This document shows, piece after piece, positions 18,297 through 27,260 of a stretch of DNA of 64,000 nucleotides. The DNA is taken from assembly GCA_003640645.1 (NCBI GenBank), contig QGHH01000016.1, positions 1 to 64,000 on the forward strand, in the 5' to 3' direction. Source of the DNA: Fredinandcohnia aciditolerans (GTDB lineage: Bacteria; Bacillota; Bacilli; Bacillales; Bacillaceae_L). Positions within the stretch are counted from its first letter, which is position 1, and each line of letters begins with the position of its first letter. Made by a program: the position numbers and the translations under genes. The notes under the pieces are model-generated. The model was not told where the DNA came from. It searched no databases and saw only the letters and a program-made list of their open reading frames with translations.

Positions 18297-18638
18297 TTAT
18301 ATCTTCTTAACAAATTCAGACTTTAATTTCATCGCACCAAATCCACCAATTTTGCAATCAATATCATGGTCTCCTTCGACTAAGCGAATGTTTTTTACTT
18401 TTGTCCCCTGTTTAAGTACAGAAGAGCTCCCTTTTACTTTCAAATCTTTAATAACGGTTACAGTATCTCCATCTACCAATACATTCCCGTTCGCATCTTT
18501 GATGACCCTTTCACCTTCATTGTTATCCTCTTCTTGCTTCAATGGCCATTCATAAGCGCATTCTGGGCATACTAGTAACGCTCCATCCTCATACGTATAC
18601 TCCGAATTACATTTTGGACAATTAGGCAAATTACTCAT
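18297..18638 (-). CDS. yjdM: Zinc-ribbon YjdM/PhnA-family protein
   Basis: 113 residues. The N-terminal zinc ribbon has [13 protein letters not shown] and CPECAYEW (two CxxC pairs). The C-terminal SH3-like PhnA domain runs [28 protein letters not shown] through [17 protein letters not shown]. The family was once tied to alkylphosphonate use, but that name is not functional evidence here and no phn genes are nearby. Single gene with an AGGAGG site; cytoplasmic. Confidence 0.92.
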   Translation of the reverse strand: MSNLPNCPKCNSEYTYEDGALLVCPECAYEWPLKQEEDNNEGERVIKDANGNVLVDGDTVTVIKDLKVKGSSSVLKQGTKVKNIRLVEGDHDIDCKIGGFGAMKLKSEFVKKI

Positions 18639-18721
18639 TTTTTTCCTCCTATAAAGTTTATTATTTGATATTACCTATCTTGATTATATCCTTAAAAAAA
18701 CAATTATGTTTTTCTATATCT

Positions 18722-20200
18722 TTAATGATGACCCTGATGTTCACCACTCGTACCATTATTAGGAAGCGTTGTTGGCACCTCCGATTCAGTACCGGGTTCG
18801 ACTAATAAGAATTGCCCCATCATGCCGTCATCTTCATGTCGCAATAAATGGCAGTGATACATGAACGGGAAATTAGGGTCAGCGTGTTTGCCAAATTCCA
18901 CAGCGATTCTCACCTTTGAACCATTTGGGATAAAAACAGTATCTTTTCTTCCTCGCTCATACTCTGAAGGTGGCTTATCATTTATGTCTAGGACTCGAAA
19001 CGCAGCATTATGAATATGAAAATTATGCGACCATCCAAAGTTGTTGATCTCCCATATTTCTGTTGCTCCTGCTGGAACAACCTCGTCAATACGATACATA
19101 TCCATTAACTTGTCATTAATCTTATTCTCCATCGTTAGCTTGAACTGACGAACTCTAGCATCTTTTGGTGCCTCAATTGGTGGTACGCTTGAAAGTTGCC
19201 CAGTAATTGGGGATGACTCTTCTAATTCAGAGGCTGCTGCTATCTTTAACAAATCAAATTCACCATTATCTAAACCAGTATTCCCGCTAAAACTATGGAG
19301 AACCGTCTCCTCACCTGGCTCAAATTCTACAACAATTTCTGCACGTTCACCAGGACTTAACATAAACCGCTCTAGGGTTACCGGCTCTTCTAGGAGGCCA
19401 GCATCGTTCCCTACAAGTTTGAAAGCTCTCCCATCACTAAAGCCGAAATTGTAGGCTCTTGCATTCGAACCATTGAGCAATCGGAAACGGACCTGACTCG
19501 CTTTTACTTCAAGATAGGGGTCATACGTTCCATTCACAAGTATTTCATTACCAAGGGTACCAAATACTCCATCTTCATCCTCTGTTAATTGTCCCTCATT
19601 CGTAAACAATTTATCTTGGATAATTAGTGGAATATCATCTACCCCATATTCAGAAGGTAGTTTTTTTGAATCCTCATCATCGATGATGAACATGCCTGCA
19701 AGTCCTTTATATACATGCTGAGCTGTTTTCCCATGTAAGTGAGGATGATACCATGTGGTTGCAGATGGTTGATCAATTGTCCAATGAGGAGTCCAAGTGT
19801 CCCCGGCATCGACCATTTGATGTGGGCCTCCGTCCATTATGGCTGGCAACCTCATACCATGCCAGTGTAGGGTTGATGGTTCACTTAAACTATTTACTAC
19901 ATTAAAAGAAACCTTGTCCCCACGAGAAGCTCTAATCGTTGGACCAAGATAGGAGCCATTGATACCCCAAGTATCCGCAATCCTACCTGGTAACAATTCT
20001 GTCTCTCCTGTTTGCATAGTCAATGTAAAGTTTTTTGTACCATCAGCCTCTATTGTAGGCTCTACAAGTGGTGGAATCTTTAATGGTTGATCAAAGTCTA
20101 GCTTTCCCACATTTGTGACAATATCTTCTTTGCCACATCCTGCTAAACTAACTATTAGTAAAATACTAAATAGTACATAGAATCTATTATATGATCTCAA
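18722..20200 (-). CDS. Multicopper oxidase, membrane-anchored lipoprotein
   Basis: 492 residues. A lipoprotein signal ends in SLAGC (Cys22), so the enzyme should sit outside the membrane. All four copper motifs are present: LHWHGMRL, TWYHPHLHG, HNFHIHNAAF and MYHCHLLRHEDDGMMGQF. The last includes the type-1 Cys and Met ligands. It resembles the CueO/SufI-like family more than the spore-coat laccase CotA. The C-terminal tail is His-rich (GTSGEHQGHH) and may hold extra metal. Likely roles are Cu(I), Mn(II) or phenol oxidation; no copper efflux gene is adjacent. Confidence 0.9.
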   Translation of the reverse strand: MRSYNRFYVLFSILLIVSLAGCGKEDIVTNVGKLDFDQPLKIPPLVEPTIEADGTKNFTLTMQTGETELLPGRIADTWGINGSYLGPTIRASRGDKVSFNVVNSLSEPSTLHWHGMRLPAIMDGGPHQMVDAGDTWTPHWTIDQPSATTWYHPHLHGKTAQHVYKGLAGMFIIDDEDSKKLPSEYGVDDIPLIIQDKLFTNEGQLTEDEDGVFGTLGNEILVNGTYDPYLEVKASQVRFRLLNGSNARAYNFGFSDGRAFKLVGNDAGLLEEPVTLERFMLSPGERAEIVVEFEPGEETVLHSFSGNTGLDNGEFDLLKIAAASELEESSPITGQLSSVPPIEAPKDARVRQFKLTMENKINDKLMDMYRIDEVVPAGATEIWEINNFGWSHNFHIHNAAFRVLDINDKPPSEYERGRKDTVFIPNGSKVRIAVEFGKHADPNFPFMYHCHLLRHEDDGMMGQFLLVEPGTESEVPTTLPNNGTSGEHQGHH

Positions 20201-20229
20201 TTTTTCCCCTTACTTTCTCCCTTACCTAT

Positions 20230-20275
20230 ACGGTAGTTTAATCTATACCCTGTTTCTAGCCTATTTTACTACCGT
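20230..20275. promoter_or_regulatory. Inverted repeat between multicopper oxidase and EamA genes
   Basis: ACGGTAGT (20230-20237) and ACTACCGT (20268-20275) are exact inverted copies 30 bp apart in a divergent promoter region, close to the oxidase start. They may be a regulator site. They do not match the CsoR or CueR consensus that I know. Confidence 0.3.
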
Positions 20276-20461
20276 TTTTGCTTTATCCATGGTGATTCAT
20301 GGTTTTGTCATTAAATTGACACAAACTATTATCCGCAATGTTTTTCTTCATCAATCGCGTCCTAGCTATTTTCCAAGATCATGGAAGCATCTGTTAGGCA
20401 TCTATTTTCCCTTATATGATACAATAGTTTAATAGTATCTGAGCTTCATGGAGGTTTCATA

Positions 20462-21397
20462 ATGAAAGTAAATAAGGGCATATTGTTTGTGTTATTAGGG
20501 GCTGGATGTTTTGGCTTTACACCTGTTTTTGCGAAATTGGGGTTTAGCTACGGCTACTCACTTGGCCAAATAAATATTGTTCAAATGCTCATTTCCTCTT
20601 TTTTATTATGGGCTATCACTCTAATTAAACGACCCAGCTTTAAAGGAATCACTAAGAAAAATTTCCCTCTAATCATGATGACCGGATGTTTTACCGGATT
20701 GACTAGTATTTTTTATTATGGGGCAATGCAATATCTACCTGCTTCATTGGCCATTATTTTAATGTTTCAATTCGTTTGGATTGGTATTATTTTAGAATGG
20801 ATTTTCAGCAAAGTGAAACCCGCTCCCATCACTGTTTTGTCCATTTTTTTAATATTAATTGGCGTCTTTTTCGCTTCCGATATTATGAATGGGGACATCC
20901 AAGGACTACCTCTTAAAGGTTTGCTTTTTGGTATTTTATCTGCATTTACTTATGCAGGATTTATTTTTTTCAGTGGAAAAGTCGCAGTAGATGTAGACCC
21001 ATTGGCTCGTACTTCATTAATGGCAACTGGGTCAACCATTTTGATACTGATCATATTCATGCGTGACATTCCTTCCGTTTTTCCATTAGAGACAAGCTTA
21101 ATAGCAACAGCCATTGGTGTGTCATTATTTGGCGCCGTCTTTCCTCCACTATTCTTTGCGGTGGGAGCACCATTGGTCTCTGGCGGAATTGCAAATATCC
21201 TAACATCCATCGAATTACCCATTGCCATCCTATCAGCTAGTATCATTTTGTCAGAAACGGTAACACCAAATCAATGGGTTGGAACAGCCATTATATTAGC
21301 CGCAATTGCGTTGAATGAACTTTGTGGTAAACTAATCAGAGTTCGAAAGCATAATAAAGAGGTTATTTATATCGATAAAAACAAACAGCCCCTCTAA
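20462..21397 (+). CDS. EamA/DMT-family permease
   Basis: 311 residues with ten hydrophobic segments in two EamA repeats (about 5-140 and 155-290), as in RhaT/YdcZ-like drug/metabolite transporters. The ribosome site GGAGGTTTC precedes the ATG. The tail (VRKHNKEVIYIDKNKQPL) is hydrophilic and its coding sequence forms part of the terminator. Substrate unknown; nothing ties it to the divergent oxidase gene. Confidence 0.88.
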   Translation: MKVNKGILFVLLGAGCFGFTPVFAKLGFSYGYSLGQINIVQMLISSFLLWAITLIKRPSFKGITKKNFPLIMMTGCFTGLTSIFYYGAMQYLPASLAIILMFQFVWIGIILEWIFSKVKPAPITVLSIFLILIGVFFASDIMNGDIQGLPLKGLLFGILSAFTYAGFIFFSGKVAVDVDPLARTSLMATGSTILILIIFMRDIPSVFPLETSLIATAIGVSLFGAVFPPLFFAVGAPLVSGGIANILTSIELPIAILSASIILSETVTPNQWVGTAIILAAIALNELCGKLIRVRKHNKEVIYIDKNKQPL

Positions 21398-21413
21398 TTG
21401 GAGCTGTTTGTTT
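21379..21413. terminator. Bidirectional terminator between EamA and LarA-like genes
   Basis: AAACAAACAGCCCC (21379-21392) pairs with GGAGCTGTTTGTTT (21400-21413) with one mismatch. T-tracts occur on both exit sides. It overlaps the end of the EamA gene. Confidence 0.85.
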
Positions 21414-21449
21414 TTTTCTGTATTTATAGTTTCAATTCTAAAAGGGACA

Positions 21450-22703
21450 TTACATAGGTAAGAAATAACCGTTACCGTCAAACTTCATTTCATGTAGGTC
21501 CTCTAATACTTCGATGTTTTCTTTATCTTTTAATTCATTAAAAATAGCTTCAGATACATATAGTTCTCCGATATGAAGTGTATTTGGAATCCTTGCAATT
21601 CTAGCCTTTTCCGGTGACACACCCCAATTCGCACGGAGTGCCGCTTTTAGAGCTTCTTGGTCATTATCAAGAATAATGGGGATACTTGCTCGAGCTAAAA
21701 ATGTACTTGTAATTACATTCTCATTCATTGCTTGATAATCAATTTTTTCAAATAAGCGCTTTGTAGTTAAGTCAGCTAAGCCAACTCCCAATGCATTTCC
21801 ATGGCTCGCCTCACTTAAATTTGAAGCAATAACATATTTAATGCTCGGCTTTTGGGGCTCTTCAACTCCAAGCACCCGGATACGCCCAATAATATTGGTA
21901 TCCATTCCTGTTCCACTATAGTTTTTCCCTATCTCGTCAACGACTAAGATATCCATATTTTCAACTGGAAGGCTAGGCATTAACGCAAATGCCTCTTTCA
22001 ATAATTCTCTTTCACGCTCTTCAACTCGATCTTTTTCAATAGCCTCGATGATAGCTGTTTCTTCATGAGCGTTTTCAACAATTGCTATCCCGAATAAAGT
22101 ATTTGAATTAGCGATAGCCACTTTGCCGACCTCAGGCATCATTTCGCTAATTCCTTTAATACCATGCGTATGTAAAGCTAAGGCTTGTTTGTGTTTCCCC
22201 ATCCCAATTGACGCCATTTTCAATACGCCACTCTCAACTTTGTTTTTAAAATCCGTATGAGGCTTAACACGCCCCATAACGATAATGCCATCTGCCTGAT
22301 ACGCGTTCTTATCAATGTAAACAGGGATTCCGTCTGAAGTTTTGCCCACTTCAACTACATCCATGGATGAACGTATTTCACATCCTGTTGATTCCTCTGT
22401 GACACCTAGTCCCTCAAGAACTTCAATTTGTCCTTCCGCAGTGGCTCCGCCATGACTCCCCATCGCTGGAATGATAAATGGAGATGCCCCTCTTTTTTTA
22501 ATTTCATCTGCTACACTTTTAACGATTAAAGGAATATTGGCGATTCCTCTACTTCCCACGGTAATCGCAATTTCCATACCTGGTTTAATTTTTTCATCCG
22601 CATGTACATGAAGAAATTGCTCAACAATTGCTCCTGGGATATCATTAATACTTTCCGTTTGGAATTTCTGACGTATCTTTGCAACCTTTGGTAAAGTCAT
22701 CAT
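21450..22703 (-). CDS. LarA-family (lactate-racemase-like) nickel-pincer enzyme, likely acid-sugar epimerase
   Basis: 417 residues of the lactate racemase/DUF2088 family. Residues matching the LarA nickel-pincer site are present with near-family spacing: His84 (MGSHGG, LarA His108), His149 (RVKPHTDF, His174), Lys162 (GVLKMASIG, Lys184 that anchors the cofactor) and His178 (LALHTHG, His200). It is the last gene of a unit with a DUF1537 kinase and PdxA2, and the cofactor enzyme LarE is encoded 5 kb away. I infer racemisation or C2-epimerisation of a four-carbon hydroxyacid (erythronate/threonate type) rather than lactate. LarB and LarC are not in the window. Ribosome site AAGGAGA. Confidence 0.8.
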   Translation of the reverse strand: MMTLPKVAKIRQKFQTESINDIPGAIVEQFLHVHADEKIKPGMEIAITVGSRGIANIPLIVKSVADEIKKRGASPFIIPAMGSHGGATAEGQIEVLEGLGVTEESTGCEIRSSMDVVEVGKTSDGIPVYIDKNAYQADGIIVMGRVKPHTDFKNKVESGVLKMASIGMGKHKQALALHTHGIKGISEMMPEVGKVAIANSNTLFGIAIVENAHEETAIIEAIEKDRVEERERELLKEAFALMPSLPVENMDILVVDEIGKNYSGTGMDTNIIGRIRVLGVEEPQKPSIKYVIASNLSEASHGNALGVGLADLTTKRLFEKIDYQAMNENVITSTFLARASIPIILDNDQEALKAALRANWGVSPEKARIARIPNTLHIGELYVSEAIFNELKDKENIEVLEDLHEMKFDGNGYFLPM

Positions 22704-22762
22704 TCTTGTCTCCTTTTACAGAAATGCTACTTGTTGATAAAAAATGGTTTGTATACAAAGTC

Positions 22763-22791
22763 AGCAAGAGATCTGTTTTTGACCTCTTGCT
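22763..22791 (-). other. Intra-operon stem-loop between pdxA2 and the larA-like gene
   Basis: On the minus strand AGCAAGAGGTC pairs with GATCTCTTGCT (one G-U) over a 7-nt A-rich loop, with no following U-run. It may be a processing or stability element; it is not a convincing terminator. Confidence 0.4.
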
Positions 22792-22804
22792 TGATATTCT
22801 CATA

Positions 22805-23809
22805 TTACGCTTTTTTCTTTGGAGCTAATTCAACTGCCATACGTAGTGCCTCTTTTAATGATTGCTCGTCCGCAATATTTTTACCAGCAATATCAAAAGC
22901 AGTTCCATGGTCAACACTTGTACGAATGGTTGGAAGACCTACTGTAATATTTACTCCAGCCTCTAGACCCAACACTTTAATTGGACCATGACCTTGATCG
23001 TGATATTGTGCAACAACAATATCAAAGTCTCCACGTCTTGCTCTAAAGAATAATGTATCAGCTGGAAGTGGACCTTGAACATTTATTCCTTCTGCTTGCG
23101 CTTTTTCAATAGCTGGAACGATCTTTTCCTCTTCCTCACCATGACCAAATAGTCCATTTTCACCTGCATGTGGGTTAATTCCACAAACAGCGATTCGAGG
23201 AGATTCAATTCCTGCCTTTTGTAATGTTTCATGTGCAAGTTTGATAACCGTATATTGACGTTCAGCATTTATCTTATGAATTGCATCAAGAAGTCCAATG
23301 TGTGTTGTTACATGAATGACTCTTAACGCTGGTGCAGAGAGCATCATAGCAAAATCCTTTGTATTTGTTAATTCTGCTAAAATCTCAGTATGGCCCGGAT
23401 AAATATGCCCCGCTTTATGAAGTGCTTCTTTATTTAAAGGTGCAGTACAAATCCCTTGAATTTTGCCCTCATTTGCGTATTGAATAGCTCTTTCTAAATA
23501 ACGAAAAGCCGCATTTCCAGCTTCTGGTGAAACTTGTCCCCATGGTAAATCTTCAGAAACTAAATCAAGGTCGATAATATCAATCGTTCCATATTGTGAC
23601 TTTGCTTCTTCTGGATTGGTAATGATATTTAATTCAAGATTGATATTTGTTACGTTTAAAGCTCTTTTTAAAATTTTTAAGTCACCTACAACAAATGGAC
23701 TGCAGTTATCGTAAATGTTTTTATCATTCAAAGATTTTACGATAATTTCAGGTCCGACACCAGAAGGGTCTCCCATTGTAATCGCGATACTTGGTTTATA
23801 GCTAGTCAT
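22805..23809 (-). CDS. pdxA2: PdxA2, 4-phospho-threonate/erythronate dehydrogenase
   Basis: 334 residues of the PdxA family: ITMGDPSGVGPEIIVKSL at the N-terminus, TAPLNKEALHKAGHIYPGHTEIL with a metal His, and ICGINPHAGE-like and AQYHDQGHGPIK metal-site motifs. Bacilli make pyridoxal phosphate by PdxS/PdxT, and this gene adjoins a DUF1537 kinase. It is therefore the PdxA2 type, which oxidises and decarboxylates 4-phospho-D-threonate or -erythronate to dihydroxyacetone phosphate and CO2. It has an AGGAGG site 69 bp after the kinase gene. Confidence 0.88.
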   Translation of the reverse strand: MTSYKPSIAITMGDPSGVGPEIIVKSLNDKNIYDNCSPFVVGDLKILKRALNVTNINLELNIITNPEEAKSQYGTIDIIDLDLVSEDLPWGQVSPEAGNAAFRYLERAIQYANEGKIQGICTAPLNKEALHKAGHIYPGHTEILAELTNTKDFAMMLSAPALRVIHVTTHIGLLDAIHKINAERQYTVIKLAHETLQKAGIESPRIAVCGINPHAGENGLFGHGEEEEKIVPAIEKAQAEGINVQGPLPADTLFFRARRGDFDIVVAQYHDQGHGPIKVLGLEAGVNITVGLPTIRTSVDHGTAFDIAGKNIADEQSLKEALRMAVELAPKKKA

Positions 23810-23878
23810 ATATAATTCCTCCTGTAAATATCTCTTATTTGAACAAGCAAATATCAGTCTTAATTTTTATATTAGTAC

Positions 23879-25186
23879 TCATTGAGTACGTGTATTGAGT
23901 TCAGTAACCTTTTGAAGTGCCTTTGAAAGTGCTTGGTCGGTTCCAAACGCACCTGCCTTGGTGACAAGTGGAATGCCATCATATAATCCTCCAAAGAGTT
24001 TCCCATACGGAATACCAGGCTCTACTTCGCCAATGACACGAATTCCTTCACCTTGTAACACTTTACAAGTAGCACCTGCAATATCTCCACCTGTTAAAAC
24101 GGCACCACAAATTTTCTTACTTTCGATTAATTGACCAGCAATTTCTCCCATTGATTTGGCTATTGTGTTTCCAACATCGAAATTTGATAAACCAAGTTCA
24201 CGTTGTAAGTTCTTTACTTTCCCTATTACCTCTTGGTCTCTGTTCGTGGTTACTACTAAGTCGCCTTTATCTAGCAATGTTTTACTTGCTTTAACAATAC
24301 GATCAATTTCAAGTTTTCTCCTATCCTCAAAAAAGAATTCTTCAGGAGAAATAACAATTTCTGCTACATTATTTTTTTCTTTAAGGACCTGAATTTGTTG
24401 ATGAGTGATTGAATTTACACTGCCCGCAACCACTAATACAGGATCTCGATCACGCACTTTAGTGGCATTAATAACCTCTTCCTGAATCTCTTCATTAAAG
24501 ATGTGCGATGCGATTCCTGCGGAACCCACCCAGAGATATTTCTCTTGTAAGACTTGCGCTGCTTTAACGATGATTTCTAGCTCTTCATCAGTCGTTGCAT
24601 CGACAATGATGATTTTCGACGTATCACTCAAGGAAAATTCCTTCATTATGTTAGATAAGTGGTCGATTCCTTTTCTAACATGAGAGATGGTAATTAACTC
24701 AACATCCCTCTTACTTTGTTTCTGTACCAATTTAGGCAGATAACTTTCATTTACCGGGCTGGCAGGGTCTTTTGCCATTTCAGCTTTCTCTAATAAAACT
24801 CCATTTACGAAATGTTCGCCATTAATAGTAGTTCGATTACTTTTTGGAAAAGCCGGTACTACAAATGAAATCTTATAATTAAAAGCATCCATTACTGCAT
24901 CAATTTCGGGACCAATGTTTCCCCTCATCGTTGAATCTATCTTCTTAAAAACATTAGAAACACCTAGTTGCTTCAATTGTGCCGATAGATCATAAACGAT
25001 GTCATAGGACTTACTAGCCTCTATTGCTCGACTATCTGAATTTAAAACAATGACATCTTCAGTAAGATGTGACGGTTGTAATTGTGTATATGAAAATAGC
25101 ACTGTTGTGTTTAAACCCTGTTTTGCGAATTGAACTCCAGTGTCGTTTGCACCCGTTAAATCATCTGCTATTACCGCTAGTTTCAC
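23879..25186 (-). CDS. dtnK: Four-carbon acid sugar kinase (DUF1537; D-threonate/D-erythronate kinase type)
   Basis: 435 residues with the DUF1537 N-domain (IADDLTGANDTG, residues 6-17; KKIDSTMRGNIGPEI) and nucleotide-binding C-domain (LTGGDIAGATCKVL ... VTKAGAFGTDQAL). Enzymes of this family phosphorylate the 4-hydroxyl of threonate or erythronate. PdxA2 encoded next to it supports the D-threonate-type route. GTG start with AGGGGGCGGG upstream. It is first in the unit with pdxA2 and the larA-like gene. The upstream region carries two ATGTTGCATTT sites. Confidence 0.87.
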   Translation of the reverse strand: MKLAVIADDLTGANDTGVQFAKQGLNTTVLFSYTQLQPSHLTEDVIVLNSDSRAIEASKSYDIVYDLSAQLKQLGVSNVFKKIDSTMRGNIGPEIDAVMDAFNYKISFVVPAFPKSNRTTINGEHFVNGVLLEKAEMAKDPASPVNESYLPKLVQKQSKRDVELITISHVRKGIDHLSNIMKEFSLSDTSKIIIVDATTDEELEIIVKAAQVLQEKYLWVGSAGIASHIFNEEIQEEVINATKVRDRDPVLVVAGSVNSITHQQIQVLKEKNNVAEIVISPEEFFFEDRRKLEIDRIVKASKTLLDKGDLVVTTNRDQEVIGKVKNLQRELGLSNFDVGNTIAKSMGEIAGQLIESKKICGAVLTGGDIAGATCKVLQGEGIRVIGEVEPGIPYGKLFGGLYDGIPLVTKAGAFGTDQALSKALQKVTELNTRTQ

Positions 25187-25360
25187 CTACATCCCGCCCC
25201 CTTTACTACTTAGTTTGTATAATTTAGCTTTTTTTATTTGTTTCGAAACAAGTGTCACATTACATGTACAACTACTCTTTTTGTATTACTCAGCATCATT
25301 TTCATGTGGTATTTTTAAACAGACACCTAAAAACGCTTACACTTATCATAAAACAATATG

Positions 25361-25423
25361 TTGCATTTAGCAATATAATTCATGACATTTATTCTTGTTT
25401 TTAAAATATGTTGCATTTTACAT
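25361..25423. promoter_or_regulatory. Two TTGC-type operator copies upstream of the kinase gene
   Basis: TTGCATTTAGCAA (25361-25373, an exact TTGC-N5-GCAA palindrome) and TTGCATTTTACAT (25411-25423) lie exactly 50 bp apart, each preceded by AATATG. Similar elements lie upstream of larE and gntP, so they are candidate binding sites of the PrpR-type regulator. Nothing else stands out in 25187-25452. Confidence 0.55.
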
Positions 25424-25452
25424 CAAAGCAAAACAAAAGAAAGGCACAAGCT

Positions 25453-27225
25453 TTATTTTAGCTTGCGCCATAGTGTGGAACGGTTAATCCCTAATCGCTT
25501 AGCTGCTTTCGATTGGTTCAACCCTTCTTCTTCTAGCACTTTTTTGATCACTTGTTTTTCTATATCTTCTAATGTACCAGTTATATCAATCTGTACGAAT
25601 AGATCATCTTTCTTCTCTTTTTGGTGTATTCGTTCCAAAAGTGCCTCAACTTCTTCTTTTTCAATATAGTAAGAATGTGATTGTAAAAATAATTGTTCGA
25701 TTACTTGTTTAAGTTGTTCGATATTTCCCGGCCAATCGTATTTTATAATCTCATCCATGGCTTCCTGACGAATCCCTATGACTCCATTTCCATACTTCGG
25801 ATGTAATTCAGTAATAAATAGATGAACTAAATCCTCAATATCCTCCATACGTTCCCGGATTGGTGGTATATGGATTGTTAGTTGCGCCAAGGCATTATAT
25901 AACTCTTGATGGAAAGAACCACTTTTCACCTTATCACCTATATTTTCATCGGAGGATACAATCCACTTTAACTTTTTACCATTACCATTGATATAAACTT
26001 GATAGAGCTCCTTTTGAACATACGGGTTTAATTTATGGATGTTTCTTAAAAAAACTACACCATCTGATAACGTAAGAAAAAAGCCTTCATTGATTTCTTT
26101 AAGTTGTTCCGAAGTTAATTGTTCGCAATTTAAAAGAATAAATGGCTCACTTTGTGACCTTCTATTTTGGTAAATCCATTGAGCTGCTACTGATTTCCCA
26201 GTTCCCTCTTCACCTAAAATCCAAACAGCATCATCCTTTTTACTGTATTGTTCAATTTTCTTCAAGACATTTTTAATCTGTTCGCTCTTTCCTGAAAAAG
26301 GAGAAAAGGTTGAATCTGGGGTATGAATTTCGATCGCATTTACGTTCATCCCTTCTCCTTGGTTAGCAAATTCATTAGGAAGATTATTTTCTATAAATAG
26401 AACAATATGATTATCGTTGGGACATGCTGTTAATTTCCAAAATGAATCATTTATGTGTATTGTTTTTGAAATCTTTTGACCTGTAATAATTATTTCTTGT
26501 ATTAAATTTCTTATCGTATCTGAATTCTTTACCTTTACCCAATTAAAATCTTGATTAAACCGTTCATTGCTATAAATGACCTCTTCATCTTTGTTAAGAA
26601 CTCCAATTGCTTGCTCGCTACAACTTAGAATGGTTTTATAAAAAGAAACATCCTGTTGTAATTGAGAAAAGACACGGTAGGCTCTTCTTGTTTCTTCTAA
26701 TGCGTCAATAATGGCCTCTTTACCTGACGTTATTAGAACCCCGGTTAAACCTAACTCTTTAGCAACTTGGACCGTAACTACATCACCTATGACCACTTCA
26801 TAACCTTGTCTTTTTAGATTTGTTAACATTTCTTTTACTTCTATTTCTTTTGTAATCGTTAATGTTTTAATATCAAAATCTAGGAGTTTACATATTGTAC
26901 CGGCGCCCTGTGTAATATTGGAGAAGCCTACAATCGCGGCTTTTCGCGAAAATCCTTTAACCATCGTTAAAATACGCAACACATCATAGCCAGAAACTTG
27001 AATATCAATCACCGGTATTGAGACAGCCTCCTGAATTAAGGAAGCTGTCCCCCCACGACTTATAATGACATGATAACCGTCTTTTTCAGCCTCTTTTGCA
27101 ATGGCTACTCCTTCATGCAAGTTCCCGATTTCAATCTGGAACTCAATATCATTAACATCCTGTGTGACTTCTTTCATTATTTCATATAATCCCTCATAAG
27201 GGACAATTGCCAATGCCTTAATCAT
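25453..27225 (-). CDS. PrpR-N sensor regulator with degenerate sigma54-type AAA+ domain
   Basis: 590 residues: PrpR_N ligand domain (1-185, with IISRGGTASLI), a PAS-like segment (190-295), an AAA+ domain (310-520) and a Fis-type HTH (551-590, NQSKAAKRLGINRSTLWRKL). Walker A is kept (GEEGTGKS, 338-345). The GAFTGA loop is missing from the expected place (about 367-381). Walker B reads VVFLRNIHKL, with Arg394-Asn395 where Asp-Glu is normal. The Arg-finger segment reads FHQELYNALAQ, lacking its Arg. It should not be a working sigma54 activator; ligand-dependent repression or sigma70 activation is likelier. It is encoded 35 bp after larE on the same strand. Confidence 0.85.
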   Translation of the reverse strand: MIKALAIVPYEGLYEIMKEVTQDVNDIEFQIEIGNLHEGVAIAKEAEKDGYHVIISRGGTASLIQEAVSIPVIDIQVSGYDVLRILTMVKGFSRKAAIVGFSNITQGAGTICKLLDFDIKTLTITKEIEVKEMLTNLKRQGYEVVIGDVVTVQVAKELGLTGVLITSGKEAIIDALEETRRAYRVFSQLQQDVSFYKTILSCSEQAIGVLNKDEEVIYSNERFNQDFNWVKVKNSDTIRNLIQEIIITGQKISKTIHINDSFWKLTACPNDNHIVLFIENNLPNEFANQGEGMNVNAIEIHTPDSTFSPFSGKSEQIKNVLKKIEQYSKKDDAVWILGEEGTGKSVAAQWIYQNRRSQSEPFILLNCEQLTSEQLKEINEGFFLTLSDGVVFLRNIHKLNPYVQKELYQVYINGNGKKLKWIVSSDENIGDKVKSGSFHQELYNALAQLTIHIPPIRERMEDIEDLVHLFITELHPKYGNGVIGIRQEAMDEIIKYDWPGNIEQLKQVIEQLFLQSHSYYIEKEEVEALLERIHQKEKKDDLFVQIDITGTLEDIEKQVIKKVLEEEGLNQSKAAKRLGINRSTLWRKLK

Positions 27226-27260
27226 TTCTCCATCACCCTTGGCTTGATTTAACCATCCTA

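Noticed and set aside
22805-23809. PdxA of vitamin B6 synthesis
   Set aside because: Bacilli use PdxS/PdxT, and the gene is next to a DUF1537 kinase, so the PdxA2 catabolic role fits better.
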